Position numbers and translations under genes: made by a program. A stretch of 64,000 nucleotides of DNA from the NCBI GenBank assembly GCA_025558095.1, contig JAIVFI010000009.1:682001-746000 (forward strand), given 5' to 3'. The stretch is from Hyaloraphidium curvatum (lineage: Eukaryota; Monoblepharomycota; Hyaloraphidiomycetes; Hyaloraphidiales; Hyaloraphidiaceae). The notes below the pieces were generated by a model. That model worked only from the letters and a program-made list of their open reading frames with translations, did no database searches and had not been told where the DNA came from. Positions 55,634 to 64,000 of the stretch are shown here, in pieces; position 1 is the first letter of the stretch; each line of letters starts with the position of its first letter.

Positions 55634-57160
55634 ATGCCGCCCCTGTCGCTCACGCCGGAGGAATTCCTTGTGCTCTTCCCCTCGCCTTCCCCGCCGGACA
55701 AGTCGGCATATACCGTGGCGCGTCCGGAAGTGGACCCCGCGGCCGCGCTCCGCGACTCCGAGATCCTGCCGCTGCAGCGGATTTGCTCCCTGCTCGCCGG
55801 TGCCGGCATGGCCCCGCTCGCGTGGCTGACCCGGTTCACGGCTCGCCGGCCACGCCTGATCGCCCTTTCCACCGCCGCCGCATCGTACGCTGCGGCCGCC
55901 CTGCTCTGCGTGCCGGTCTTTGCCGCCCTGGTCCTCTTTTCAACGGGACCGCGCTACCTTCCGGGCAGGGTCGCCGCGGGCGTCGCCGCCGCCTTGTCGT
56001 ACTTGCTGGTGCGGCCCCTCTCGCTAGGTTTTCTGGCTTTCAAGCACCAAGACTACCTCATATACCGCCACACCAAGGAGCAGATATATGGGATGCTCCA
56101 GGCCGTTAGAATCTCGAACCGGCTGGCCCGCTGGGTCATGCTAGCGGTCGGCCGCAGAAAGGACGCGGATCCCGAGGATCCGGAGGTCCTCCCCGCCACG
56201 GACTCGGAGGGCCTTGCCCTGCTGTTCCACGATGAAGGCAACTGCAGCTGCCCTTGCCCGCGTTCCACGTGCGCCGGGGGCCGCCTGCCGCGGGGCATGT
56301 TTGCCGCTGGGATGGGCGACGCCCTCGTGACGCTGTGCGTCATCCTTCTGCCCCAGCTGGCGATGTTCTGGACGCCCATGGTGTCCCTCGCCGGGCAGTT
56401 CTGGACGACGCCGTGGAGCGCTTCGCTAGGCGCGCTCGCGCTCCTTAGCCTGGTCGGCGCGGCCGGGATCGGCGTCTTGAGCCGCTGCGGGACTATGGTC
56501 ACCATGCCCATGATCCGCTTCCAAGGATTGCTCCAGCGGCGCGCGGTCGGCACCGGGCTTTGCCAGCTGCTGATGCGACTGGAAGCGGAACGTCCCGAGG
56601 AGGGCGGCGGCGGCGGCAAAAAGCCCCCAGCCGGCGCGTTCCAGTACCAGATTATCCACGACCACCTGTCGCGCAACTGGTTCAACCGGTACAACCTCAC
56701 CGGCAAGACCCAGGTCATCGTCGTCGCCGGCCTCTCCGTCCTCGTTGCCTCGGTAGTCATCACGGTCGCTGTCGGATCCTGCATCACTCTGTGGCAGCTC
56801 GTTGCCGCCCTAACGCAGGTCGCCTATCTCGTCCTCGAGCTCATCTACGTCGCCGAATCCAACCTCCAAATCACAGCCGTCACGGATCTCTACCGCGCCG
56901 CGCGCACCTCTCTTCGCCTCCTCTCTTCCACATCCCCGCCCCCGCCTCCCGAGCTGCGCCACCAGCTGGCCGCGCACGACGCCGTGCTTTCGTCGTTCCT
57001 CGAGGTGGACGGGTACCGCCTGCGCGCGTTCGGGATCGCGGTCAGCTACGGTTCGCTGAGGGGCCTCGTTGCGACCGCCGTCACGGTGATGCTGGGCCTG
57101 TGGAGCGTGGGGAGGGCGGTGGGGATCGGGTTCACGGTGGAGAGCGTGTGCCCGGCGTGA
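55634..57160 (+). CDS. Multi-spanning membrane protein, CPCP-CAGG family, copy B
   Basis: A single-exon frame of 508 residues begins at ATG 55634 (LSLTPEEFLVLFPSPSPPDK); upstream in-frame codons read as spacer. It carries the CPCPRSTCAGGRLPRG motif after LALLFHDEGNCS, about seven hydrophobic segments and the same C-terminus as copy A (TVESVCPA). Differences from copy A cluster in the second membrane region (LLVRPLSLGFLAFKHQDYLI) and around the glycine-rich linker before FQYQIIHDHLSRNWFNRYN, as expected for a fairly recent duplicate. Function is unknown; see copy A. Confidence 0.75.
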   Translation: MPPLSLTPEEFLVLFPSPSPPDKSAYTVARPEVDPAAALRDSEILPLQRICSLLAGAGMAPLAWLTRFTARRPRLIALSTAAASYAAAALLCVPVFAALVLFSTGPRYLPGRVAAGVAAALSYLLVRPLSLGFLAFKHQDYLIYRHTKEQIYGMLQAVRISNRLARWVMLAVGRRKDADPEDPEVLPATDSEGLALLFHDEGNCSCPCPRSTCAGGRLPRGMFAAGMGDALVTLCVILLPQLAMFWTPMVSLAGQFWTTPWSASLGALALLSLVGAAGIGVLSRCGTMVTMPMIRFQGLLQRRAVGTGLCQLLMRLEAERPEEGGGGGKKPPAGAFQYQIIHDHLSRNWFNRYNLTGKTQVIVVAGLSVLVASVVITVAVGSCITLWQLVAALTQVAYLVLELIYVAESNLQITAVTDLYRAARTSLRLLSSTSPPPPPELRHQLAAHDAVLSSFLEVDGYRLRAFGIAVSYGSLRGLVATAVTVMLGLWSVGRAVGIGFTVESVCPA

Positions 57161-57608
57161 ACCGGGAGGAACGTCGTGCGTGGCGTTGGGGATGGTTGAT
57201 CGGGCCGGAGATGGTGGCGAACGGGGACCATGTCGAAAGAGACAGCTGAGCTGAGCTGAGGTGGCCTGAGCTCGGCTGAGCTGAGCCGGAGCTGGATGCT
57301 GGGGCTGCATCGCTTTTGCGCCTGTCACGGATGGAAATACAGAGTTGTCTGCCTTAACATGCCCTCCCGCAGATGATCCCGTGCGATGGGGCGTGATCAA
57401 AGAAGGCGAAACTGGCCCAGTTGCCGTCTCAATCCGACCATCCAGCAGGATGTCGTGCGAAAAGGGTGATCTCGGAAGCGCCAGAAGGTGTTCAATCATT
57501 GAGTTCGCTCCGGCCTGACCCTCACCAGCCGCTCTGCGGAGTTCGCTCCGACGCCATCCCAACTCAAACTGCAGCTGCCCCGGGCGGATCCACCGGCGCG
57601 CCCCGAAC
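57161..57608. other. Spacer upstream of the MUS81-like gene
   Basis: 448 bp between membrane protein copy B and the nuclease. It holds a CTGAG-type simple repeat at 57245-57287 and otherwise nothing I can name. Confidence 0.5.
57245..57287. repeat. CTGAG simple repeat
   Basis: Imperfect tandem copies of GCTGA/CTGAG (for example GCTGAGCTGAGCTGAGG) about 350 bp upstream of the nuclease start codon. Confidence 0.7.
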
Positions 57609-60095
57609 ATGGCGCCCCGCAGGCCGGCCCGCAACGACGACCTGATCCGGGCCGCGCGGGCGCGCGAGCTCGACTCGCAGCGCCGGCGGCGGGCCGACCA
57701 GTTCGCGTGGAAGGACGCGGCCCGCCGGCTGGAGGAATTCCGCGAGCAGATCACGGGCGTCGACCAGCTGGCCCGCGTCGGGCTGCGGCCGGCGCAGCTG
57801 CGCGAGCTCACGAACGTGCTGCTCGGCCTGGCCGACGTCGGCGTGCCCGGGCCGACCGCCGAGGAGCTGCGCAGGGCCGCCGCCCGGAAGCAGCCCGAGG
57901 AGTACACGCCGCTGCACCGCTCGGGCCCGTACGCGATCCTGCTGGTCCTGGCGGACGGGGCCACCCTCACCAAGGAGGAGATCATCGCAAGGGCGCAGCC
58001 GCTGTGCTCCAGCTCCTTCCAGGCCACGCGGAACGACCGGTGGCGGTCCGCCTGGGACGGCAACCAGACCCTCGCCGAGCACGGGTACATCAAGATCACG
58101 AAGCAGGGGCCGGGCGTCGCTTACGAGTACCGGATCACGGACGCAGGGAGGGCCGCGGTGGCCCGGATCCGGCGGCGGGACCAGCGCGTCCCAGGAGCGC
58201 CGCCAACCCCCGACAGGTCCCCTCCGCCGATGCCGAAGTCAAAGGGCGCTGCAAAAGCCAAGAGGGCTGCTGAGGACTCCGGGACGCGTTCGCCGACGCC
58301 GCAGAAGCGCGCTAAGCAGGAGCATTCGGCTCCAGAGTACGTCGCTGCCGACCGGGACGCGGTGCGGGACTCCTGGGCCCGCAGGACGGATTTGCAATCC
58401 GCTGCTGGCCCGTCGCACCGTGATCATCCCGTGGTCCGGGACGACGACGTTTCCGACGATCCGGCCGGCCTGGAGCCGTGCCCAAACTGCGGTGCGAGTT
58501 TCCGCAGCGCCGTCGAAGCCGTCTACCACATCGACAGCTGCCCCGGCCGCGCTGGGCCCTCGGAGTTTCCCGTGCGCGTCATTGCTCCTGCTGCGGACCG
58601 GGCTCCGCGGCCGATGGAGAGCGACCTGTTCTGCCCCATCTGCGGCGCGACCTTTGCCCACGAGGAGGCCCTCTTTGCCCATGCCGAGGGGTGCGCGGCC
58701 GAGGACGGAGTGGTCGGCCGGTGCCACAGGTGCAGCCGGCCCTTCCGCGATCAGGCGGCGCTGCTGAGGCACTCCAGGGACTGCAGGTCCGCTGAAAGCG
58801 GCGGGCCGCAAGCGGCACCAACCCGGGCCGGCGCTGCCGCTGCAAGGCCCGCAGCGCAGCCCCTGACCATCTCGGTGCTCGTCGACAAGAAGGAGCGGAC
58901 CACTAACGACGTCTACCTCCGGATCTACCACAACGTGGAGCAGAGGCTGCGGGAGGCCGAGCCCCAGCTCCCGCCCGCGACCTTCTTCGCCGCCGAGAAC
59001 CTCAAGGCGCACATCGGGGACTATCTTTTCCTGCGGAACGACCTGCCCGGCAGCGAGAGGCCCGACGACGAGGTCTTCCAGCAGCAGTCGTTCGTGCTCC
59101 CGCTCGCGATCGAGCGCAAGACGCAGTCGGACCTCGTCGGGCGGAGCCACCCGCGGCACCACATCACGCAGCTGGAGAAGCTCAACCGCCCCGACATCAG
59201 GCACATCCTGCCCCGCCATTTCTGGCTCATCGAGGGGCTGAACCTCAAGGGCCTGAACAGGCACACGGCGTACCACAACGGCGACCGCGACCGACCGGTC
59301 GAGCTCCGCCGCGGGGAAAAGCTCGACTCGGCCGACGAGTGGTTCGCCCTCGTCTGCGAGCTTCTCCTCCGCCCCGACGTCCACACCAAGGTCGTCAACG
59401 TGCAGGACGAGATCTGGACCGCGGCCCTCTGCACGCAGGCCGCCAAGTACTTTGCCGAGGTGTGCCGGGACCCGGCGCGGAAGCCGGCGGACGTGGCCTT
59501 CAAAGAGCTGGCCAAAGCGTGCAACAAGAAGAAGGACCTGCCGGCGGCGCCGGACCTGTCCGGGGTGGGCAGGCTTTCTTGCGACACGCTGGTTCACGAC
59601 CTGGCCGGGGCCTTCACGATCTCGAGGCCGCGTGTGGGCGCGGCGAGGCCGACCGTGTACGCATCCAAGCGGGACCTGCCGGGCTCCGCGCTGCGCTTCC
59701 GCGTCCCGAGGTTCACGGCGCTCGAGTTCCTTTCCGCGGTCCTGGACCAGGCTGGAACCGACCGCATCGCCACCTTTGCCGCCCTCTCGGCCGCATGCAC
59801 CGCCGTCCTCGCGGCCGCCATCCCCGACGCCCCCGTGGCGGGGGAGCGCCGGATCCTCCTCCTTGAAGGCGCCGCCGACGCGGTGCGGCGGCTGCCCAAC
59901 ACCCAGCCCCTGGATCCCGGGTCGCCCGTCGCCGCGACCCCGCTGGACCTGCTCCTCGCGTGCGTGCTCCTGGTCACGGAGGCCGAGGGGTGGCACGTGC
60001 AGATGACCTCGGGGGGGCCGATGGCGGAGATGTTCCTGCAGACGCTGGCGTGGTTCCTGCGGCCTCCGACGACGGAGGTGGTGGTTATTGACTGA
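57609..60095 (+). CDS. MUS81-like ERCC4-family nuclease with three UBZ4-type zinc fingers
   Basis: A single-exon frame of 828 residues. Residues about 98-182 look like the MUS81 winged helix (GPYAILLVLADGATLTKEEI, EYRITDAG). A basic linker follows, then three C-x2-C-x12-H-x3-C fingers: C291/C294/H307/C311, C342/C345/H358/C362 and C372/C375/H388/C392, the spacing of Rad18-type UBZ4 domains. The ERCC4-type nuclease follows: ISVLVDKKERTTND, IGDYLFLRND and LPLAIERKTQSDLVG (ERK 502-504, Asp508). MUS81 with EME1 cuts branched DNA at stalled forks and recombination intermediates. Canonical MUS81 has no fingers between these domains. The closing helix-hairpin-helix is not clear. The C-terminal about 200 residues are unassigned. 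Confidence 0.7.
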   Translation: MAPRRPARNDDLIRAARARELDSQRRRRADQFAWKDAARRLEEFREQITGVDQLARVGLRPAQLRELTNVLLGLADVGVPGPTAEELRRAAARKQPEEYTPLHRSGPYAILLVLADGATLTKEEIIARAQPLCSSSFQATRNDRWRSAWDGNQTLAEHGYIKITKQGPGVAYEYRITDAGRAAVARIRRRDQRVPGAPPTPDRSPPPMPKSKGAAKAKRAAEDSGTRSPTPQKRAKQEHSAPEYVAADRDAVRDSWARRTDLQSAAGPSHRDHPVVRDDDVSDDPAGLEPCPNCGASFRSAVEAVYHIDSCPGRAGPSEFPVRVIAPAADRAPRPMESDLFCPICGATFAHEEALFAHAEGCAAEDGVVGRCHRCSRPFRDQAALLRHSRDCRSAESGGPQAAPTRAGAAAARPAAQPLTISVLVDKKERTTNDVYLRIYHNVEQRLREAEPQLPPATFFAAENLKAHIGDYLFLRNDLPGSERPDDEVFQQQSFVLPLAIERKTQSDLVGRSHPRHHITQLEKLNRPDIRHILPRHFWLIEGLNLKGLNRHTAYHNGDRDRPVELRRGEKLDSADEWFALVCELLLRPDVHTKVVNVQDEIWTAALCTQAAKYFAEVCRDPARKPADVAFKELAKACNKKKDLPAAPDLSGVGRLSCDTLVHDLAGAFTISRPRVGAARPTVYASKRDLPGSALRFRVPRFTALEFLSAVLDQAGTDRIATFAALSAACTAVLAAAIPDAPVAGERRILLLEGAADAVRRLPNTQPLDPGSPVAATPLDLLLACVLLVTEAEGWHVQMTSGGPMAEMFLQTLAWFLRPPTTEVVVID

Positions 60096-60190
60096 CGACC
60101 GAATGGCTTTCATGGGGCGGTTGGAGGGCGGAGATGATTCCGGATTTTGGATAGCCGGATCACGTGGGACGAGTCGCAGCAACGAACGAG

Positions 60191-60496
60191 ATGGCAAATA
60201 TTTGGCGATGGGACTTCGGGGTCCAGGTTGAGAGGCACAGCACCCTGCACAGCGGCGAGGCCAACCGCGTGCAGGTGACCGACAAAACCAACCGCAAGAC
60301 CTACGTCGACGGGGTGCTCCCCGGGACTGACGCTGCCGCGGGCTACAACCTCTCAAATGGCCCGCAGTACATTGGCTGCACCGTCGATCTCGAGACGCTG
60401 GATGGGGAGCTCTACGCGATCGCGTTCTACGGCGAGGCGCTCAGGCGGATGGACGACGTGCCCAAGGCACAGGAGGCGCTGGTCATGGTGGGGTGA
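60191..60496 (+). CDS. LamG/concanavalin-like fragment, probably truncated
   Basis: From ATG 60191 the frame gives 101 residues with the second half of a LamG-like fold: VQVTDKTNRKTYVDGVLPG and LDGELYAIAFYGEALRRMDD. These resemble RHSIYVDGVLEVW and GQLDDVRLYGAQLDGAAM in the secreted protein at 14839-17087. No signal peptide and no first half of the domain are present. It starts 95 bp after the nuclease stop. It may be a truncated duplicate or the last exon of an unrecognised gene. Confidence 0.4.
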   Translation: MANIWRWDFGVQVERHSTLHSGEANRVQVTDKTNRKTYVDGVLPGTDAAAGYNLSNGPQYIGCTVDLETLDGELYAIAFYGEALRRMDDVPKAQEALVMVG

Positions 60497-60719
60497 GCGG
60501 GTCGAACCCCGGCGAGTGATGGTCTGGCACTCGTGTGTGTATTACCCGGGCTGCGTTCCTCGGCGGAAATTTAGGACCGGGAGTGGAGATTTTCGGTGGA
60601 CTACGGGACAAGGTGAAGACTTGAATTTGGACGGAGCGAGGAAGCCTCCTCAGGACGTCGACTACACAATCGATCAATCTGCCGCGCACCTCGCGCAGCG
60701 TCGTCGCAAAGTATCACTT

Positions 60720-62236
60720 CTACTTCCTGCTGACGTAGTTTTCCATCCAGTTCAGCGGCCCTCCCTCCTCGAGTGCCCCCGGGACGGGGTACTCGACCAT
60801 GGCACCACCTTCTCCGTTCACAACGAAGCACTTGCCGCGAACCGACTCGTCCTGCAGGCACCGGATGTACGCATCCACGAGCTTGTCCATCGGCGTCCTG
60901 CGGGCGGATGCGGTGTGGGTTTGGCTGAGACACCCGGGAATGACGGGGGGGCGTTGCCTACCATCTGCCGTTGGCTTCGAACAGGGCCTTGCCGAACGGA
61001 TTCCGTTCCTCGAAGTCCTTCTGATCCTGGTAGTGCTTCTGCATCGGGAGCAGCAGGGGAAAGGGCGTGTTCAGAAATAGCAATTCCGACAGGGATACGC
61101 ACATCCGCATGTCGGCTCTTCTTCCAAATGTTCGTCCACTGGTAGATAATTAACGGCATCCGGAAGCCCAAGCGGCTCTTGCGGTAAGCTTACCACCATG
61201 CCCGGCATCACGGAGTTGCAGCGGATGGAGGCCCGTTCGAGACCCTTGGCCTTTGCCCTCCCTTCGAGGAGGACCTGCAAGTTTTTCACTGCCCGAGGGC
61301 GCGACCTGTGAGAACGGCGGTGGGCCGTCGAAGGCAGGAGCAGCTCCCCACCAAACTGGTCTGAACCGGGCCCGAACACGAGGGGGACGAGAATCATATA
61401 TCCCAGCGGCCGCGGCCCGACAATGCGCACAACCCACTCTCCGCGGCCTTTGTGACGGAGTAGCTCATGCATGGCTGCCCCAGCGAGGGAAAGAACCCGG
61501 CGATGCTGGAGGTGATCACGATGGCGCCCGTCTTGTCCTCCTTGGTCCAGTAGGTCAAAGCCGTCCTCGCGAGGACCATGGTGCCGATGAGGTTGCCCTG
61601 GATGCCGCGGATCCATTCGTCGTCTCTGCCCGAGACGTGGAGTCAGCCGTTCGGTGGGTGCTCTGGGTTGCGTTCCCGCAAGGAGGTGATGCCCACGATC
61701 CTTCCTCCACCTCCTCGAAGAACGGCTTCACGCTGAAACCGGCGTTCGCGACCACGGCGTCGCAGGTCCCAAAGGCCTGGACCGCCGCCCTGAAGAGTGC
61801 GCGGTTGTCGTCGACGGAGCAGATGTCGGTTCTTTGGAACGCAATGCTCGATGCGGCGGCGGGCCTGCCGGCCTTGAGCTCTGAAATGACTGCATCGTTG
61901 GAGCAAACAAATGGAGGCCGCACAGGCACATGGGAGGTTTCAGCCCCCTTCCGTTGGTGAATCGCGCGCCGCGGCCTGGGACACCTTTCTCCGCGAGCTC
62001 CACGTTCCGGTTGCCAACCATGACTTTCGCGCCCATGTCGAGGAGCCGCTCGACGATGGCACGACCAATGCCTGGGGAATACAGTGCGGTCAGGCCCGCG
62101 CAGGCCGTGGCCTAGAAGGTGCCGGGACCGCGGGCGGTTGCCGACGGACGCAGTAGTGCGCTCCGACGGGGACGCCGCGGGGTCGTCGAAACTCGCCTTC
62201 GGTCCCTCCCGTGACGATGACGACCTTGTCCTTCAT
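60720..62236 (-). CDS. Short-chain dehydrogenase/reductase, copy B (intact)
   Basis: Eight exons close in phase to 297 residues: 62236-62197, 62071-61985, 61889-61697, 61625-61438, 61288-61194, 61138-61103, 61038-60962, 60897-60720. Motifs: TGGTEGIGRAIVERLLDMG (cofactor loop), VVANAGFSVKPFF (NAG), IVITSSIAGFFPS with the active Ser, SYSVTKAAE with Tyr and Lys, and SIRCNSVMPGMVWTN. It is an NAD(P)-dependent classical SDR; the substrate is unknown. Intron 1 has a GC-AG donor (gcgagt), as in copy A. The C-terminal extension (KHYQDQKDFEERNPFGKALF, CFVVNGEGGAMVEYPVPGAL) is shared by both copies. It is head-to-head with the gankyrin-like gene. Confidence 0.85.
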
Positions 62237-62698
62237 TCCGTTAGGCTGTGCAGACATCGGATTCCTGCCAATATGTCGAACGTGAGTCAGGCGGGAGTCA
62301 GTCAGGTGAGGGAGGACCTTGGGATGAGACGATTCACTGGACCCCACCGCATTCTTGCTGACTATCAAGTGTGAGGCCAAGCTCCTGATCTAGACGGTCA
62401 TTGTAGTCGTGTGATACTCCCTCTCACTTACTCTGCGGCCGACCCGCTCGGCGCTGAGCTGCAACAGATCCCCATACGGAGACATTCCGCGGACGAATGA
62501 TCATCAATTGGGCATTCACTTGAATCCTTGAGATCCACTCCACTTCGACTGATGCGGGTGTTCGATGTCGGCATCGTGGAACCTCCGCTTGCCTTCCGAT
62601 CAACAAGCAACGCGGCGCCGCGATCTTGCCGCCCTCTGCGCGGTGGTCTCTCCGACTAGCGGCCCCCTTTATATTTCCTTTGCTTCTCCTGTTCCGCG
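62237..62698. other. Divergent promoter region
   Basis: 462 bp between SDR copy B (minus) and the gankyrin-like gene (plus). It contains a GTCAGTCAGGTGAG stretch near 62300 and a TATA-like element near 62668. No gene is seen. Confidence 0.45.
62668..62676 (+). promoter_or_regulatory. TATA-like element
   Basis: TTTATATTT about 25 bp upstream of the start codon of the gankyrin-like gene, in an otherwise GC-rich region. It may be a TATA box with a very short leader, or a chance AT stretch. Confidence 0.3.
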
Positions 62699-63464
62699 AT
62701 GCCCAACGCCATCCCCTCCGCGGCCGCGAAAACGGCGCACGAGGCCGCGCACGAGGGCGACCTCCCCGCGCTCCGGTCCCTCGTCGCCTCGGACCCCGCT
62801 GTCGTCGCGTCCAAGGACGGCGACGGCCGCGTGCCGCTGCACTGGGCCGTGTCGGGACGGCATGCTGACGCGGCGGCGTTCCTCCTGGGTGCGGACAAGG
62901 AGGGCAAGACGGCGGACGCGCCGGACGAGAGCGGGTGGACGCCGCTGATGATCGCGTGTTCGGTGGGGGAGGAGGACATCGTGAAGAAGCTGCTGGAGGC
63001 CGACGTGGACCCGACGAAGAAGACGGATATGGGGACGACCGCGTTGGTGGGTTCTCTTGCACGTTCCCGTTCGACGAGGATCGTCTAACGCGTTCCCGAC
63101 GCGTTCCCAGCACTACGCGGCATCGAAGAACCGCCTCGAAGCGGCCGCCGCCCTCCTCGCCGCCCCGAAAAAGGCCAACGTGAACGCCCGGGACAACCTG
63201 AAGCAGACGCCGCTGCACCGCGCCGCGGGCCGCGGCAACGAGAAGATGATCCTCCTGCTCGCCGAGAACGGGGCCGACCTGGACGCCGAGGACGGCGAGG
63301 GGCGGACGCCGCTCCATCTGGCGTGCGACGAGGGCCACGGGGGGGCGGCCAAGGCGCTGCTCGAGGCGGGGGCGGACAGGGACATTGAGGACAAGGAGGG
63401 CAAGAAGCCCTTCGACCTGGCGGAAAAGAACGTTCGGGGGTACCTGGAGAAGGTCATTGTTTGA
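62699..63464 (+). CDS. Gankyrin/PSMD10 (Nas6)-like proteasome assembly chaperone
   Basis: Exons 62699-63046 and 63111-63464 give 233 residues, close to the about 226 of gankyrin/Nas6. Ankyrin repeats run through the protein: GRVPLHWAVSGRHADAAAFL, GWTPLMIACSVGEEDIVKKL, the splice-formed TTALHYAASKNRLEAAAALL, QTPLHRAAGRGNEKMILLLA and TPLHLACDEGHGGAAKALLE. The text HYAASKNR, LHRAA.GN.KMI and TPLHLACDE closely follows gankyrin, which binds the Rpt3 ATPase during assembly of the 19S proteasome. It acts in cytosol and nucleus. A general ankyrin protein is the alternative, but order and length favour gankyrin. Confidence 0.7.
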
Positions 63465-63718
63465 TCCGGATGCGGATGTGGGGCCGACCCCGATGAAGCG
63501 AGTGGGCAGAGACGGCCTCCCCGGCCGAATCACTTGGAGGTAGCTAGCTTAGCATGCCTACCTTTGTCCATTCTCTGTACAGATCGATGGATACAATCGA
63601 GCCTGCGAAGCGACCTGTGCCTCTATAGGAGCGTGGCCGCCCGCACGCGCTCTAATCTCCCTCCTTTTCCCGAGCCCTCATCTCCGCAGCCGAGTGGGTC
63701 TCGGCGCGCCTCCGTCCC

Positions 63719-64000
63719 ATGGCGTCGCCGGCCGGGCTCTCTTCCACGCCGCCGGTCGTCGGCTCGCCCTCCTACGCGACGTCGCCGCCCTCCGCGTCCC
63801 TCCTCCCGGGCGCCTCGGTCCGCCAGCGGCGCATCGCGTGGTGCCCGCAGGGCGCGCTGTTCCCCGGCGCCGCAAAGGACGACAATGCGGACGACGGCGG
63901 GGAGCGGCCGCGGGGGGGCAGGGCCGCGCCGTACTTCGTCCTCGGGCTGCCGGAGTTGAAGCTGTACGAGTACCTCGGCAACGTGGGTCGATCGCGGTCC
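63719..64000 (+). CDS. Unknown protein, first exon, 3' end missing
   Basis: From ATG 63719 the frame reads a low-complexity Ser/Pro/Ala start (SPAGLSSTPPVVGSPSYATS), an RQRRIAWCPQGALFPGA segment, then YFVLGLPELKLYEYLGN before a probable donor (gtgggt at 63983). The gene continues beyond the window. I do not recognise the family from this part. Confidence 0.45.
   Translation, partial: MASPAGLSSTPPVVGSPSYATSPPSASLLPGASVRQRRIAWCPQGALFPGAAKDDNADDGGERPRGGRAAPYFVLGLPELKLYEYLGNVGRSRS

Noticed and set aside
60497-60530. A tRNA T-arm-like string (GGGTCGAACCCC)
   Set aside because: The surrounding bases do not fold into acceptor, D and anticodon arms.
1-64000. CRISPR arrays, phage or prokaryotic operons
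   Set aside because: No spaced direct repeats, and introns in most genes show a eukaryotic nuclear genome.

Overview
The window reads as a gene-dense, very GC-rich eukaryotic nuclear contig. Most genes carry short GT-AG introns of about 50-85 nt, and every multi-exon model given as complete closes in phase. The gene set points to a fungus: a P-type II cation ATPase closest to the ENA (IID) group, two BRE4-like aromatic-acid-exporter (ArAE/FUSC) proteins, a questin-oxidase/DUF4243 protein, MFS monocarboxylate-like and NHE transporters, F-box proteins and a TRANK1-like helicase giant. Together with many lineage-specific secreted and membrane proteins this suggests an early-diverging (chytrid-like) fungus. 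I cannot name the species. All gene models are read by eye; no database search was run.

Layout. 1-6.3 kb: the 3' part of a questin-oxidase-like gene, a decayed ankyrin gene, an enoyl-CoA hydratase/isomerase (C-terminal SRM, PTS1-like) tail-to-tail with a thioesterase-like gene, and a small hypothetical gene. 6.3-9.3 kb: no convincing gene. 9.3-17.1 kb: a secreted EGF-like protein, a mitochondrial-carrier-like gene, repeat-rich spacer, the first member of a novel multi-TM family (CPCP-x3-CAGG motif) and a secreted two-domain LamG-like protein. 17.3-25.7 kb: two convergent ArAE paralogues and a 1033-residue cysteine-rich secreted protein. 25.7-28.2 kb: spacer sharing a diverged dispersed repeat with 11.5-13 kb. 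28.2-34 kb: MFS transporter, F-box-like gene, Na+/H+ exchanger. 34-39.8 kb: a 1878-residue protein with IQ-like, TPR-like, CCCH-finger and SF1-helicase segments. 40-49.7 kb: ankyrin protein, mitochondrial-type lipase/LCAT-like hydrolase, P-type ATPase with 13 exons, a bacterial-type (SBP_bac_3) solute-binding protein and a small hypothetical gene. 50-62.2 kb: an F-box gene with a broken copy of its own 3' end, two close paralogues of the CPCP-CAGG membrane family, two paralogous 8-exon short-chain dehydrogenases (one frameshifted, one intact), a MUS81-like nuclease with three inserted UBZ4-type zinc fingers, and a LamG fragment. 62.7-64 kb: a gankyrin/PSMD10-like gene and the first exon of an unknown gene.

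The genes do not form one pathway. Possible local links are the acyl-CoA pair (hydratase plus thioesterase), several plasma-membrane or organellar transporters, and a recent segmental-duplication zone at 50-62 kb that multiplied a membrane-protein family and an SDR family. The most novel items are the CPCP-CAGG membrane family, the zinc-finger MUS81 architecture, the eukaryotic intron-bearing solute-binding protein and the dispersed intergenic repeat.
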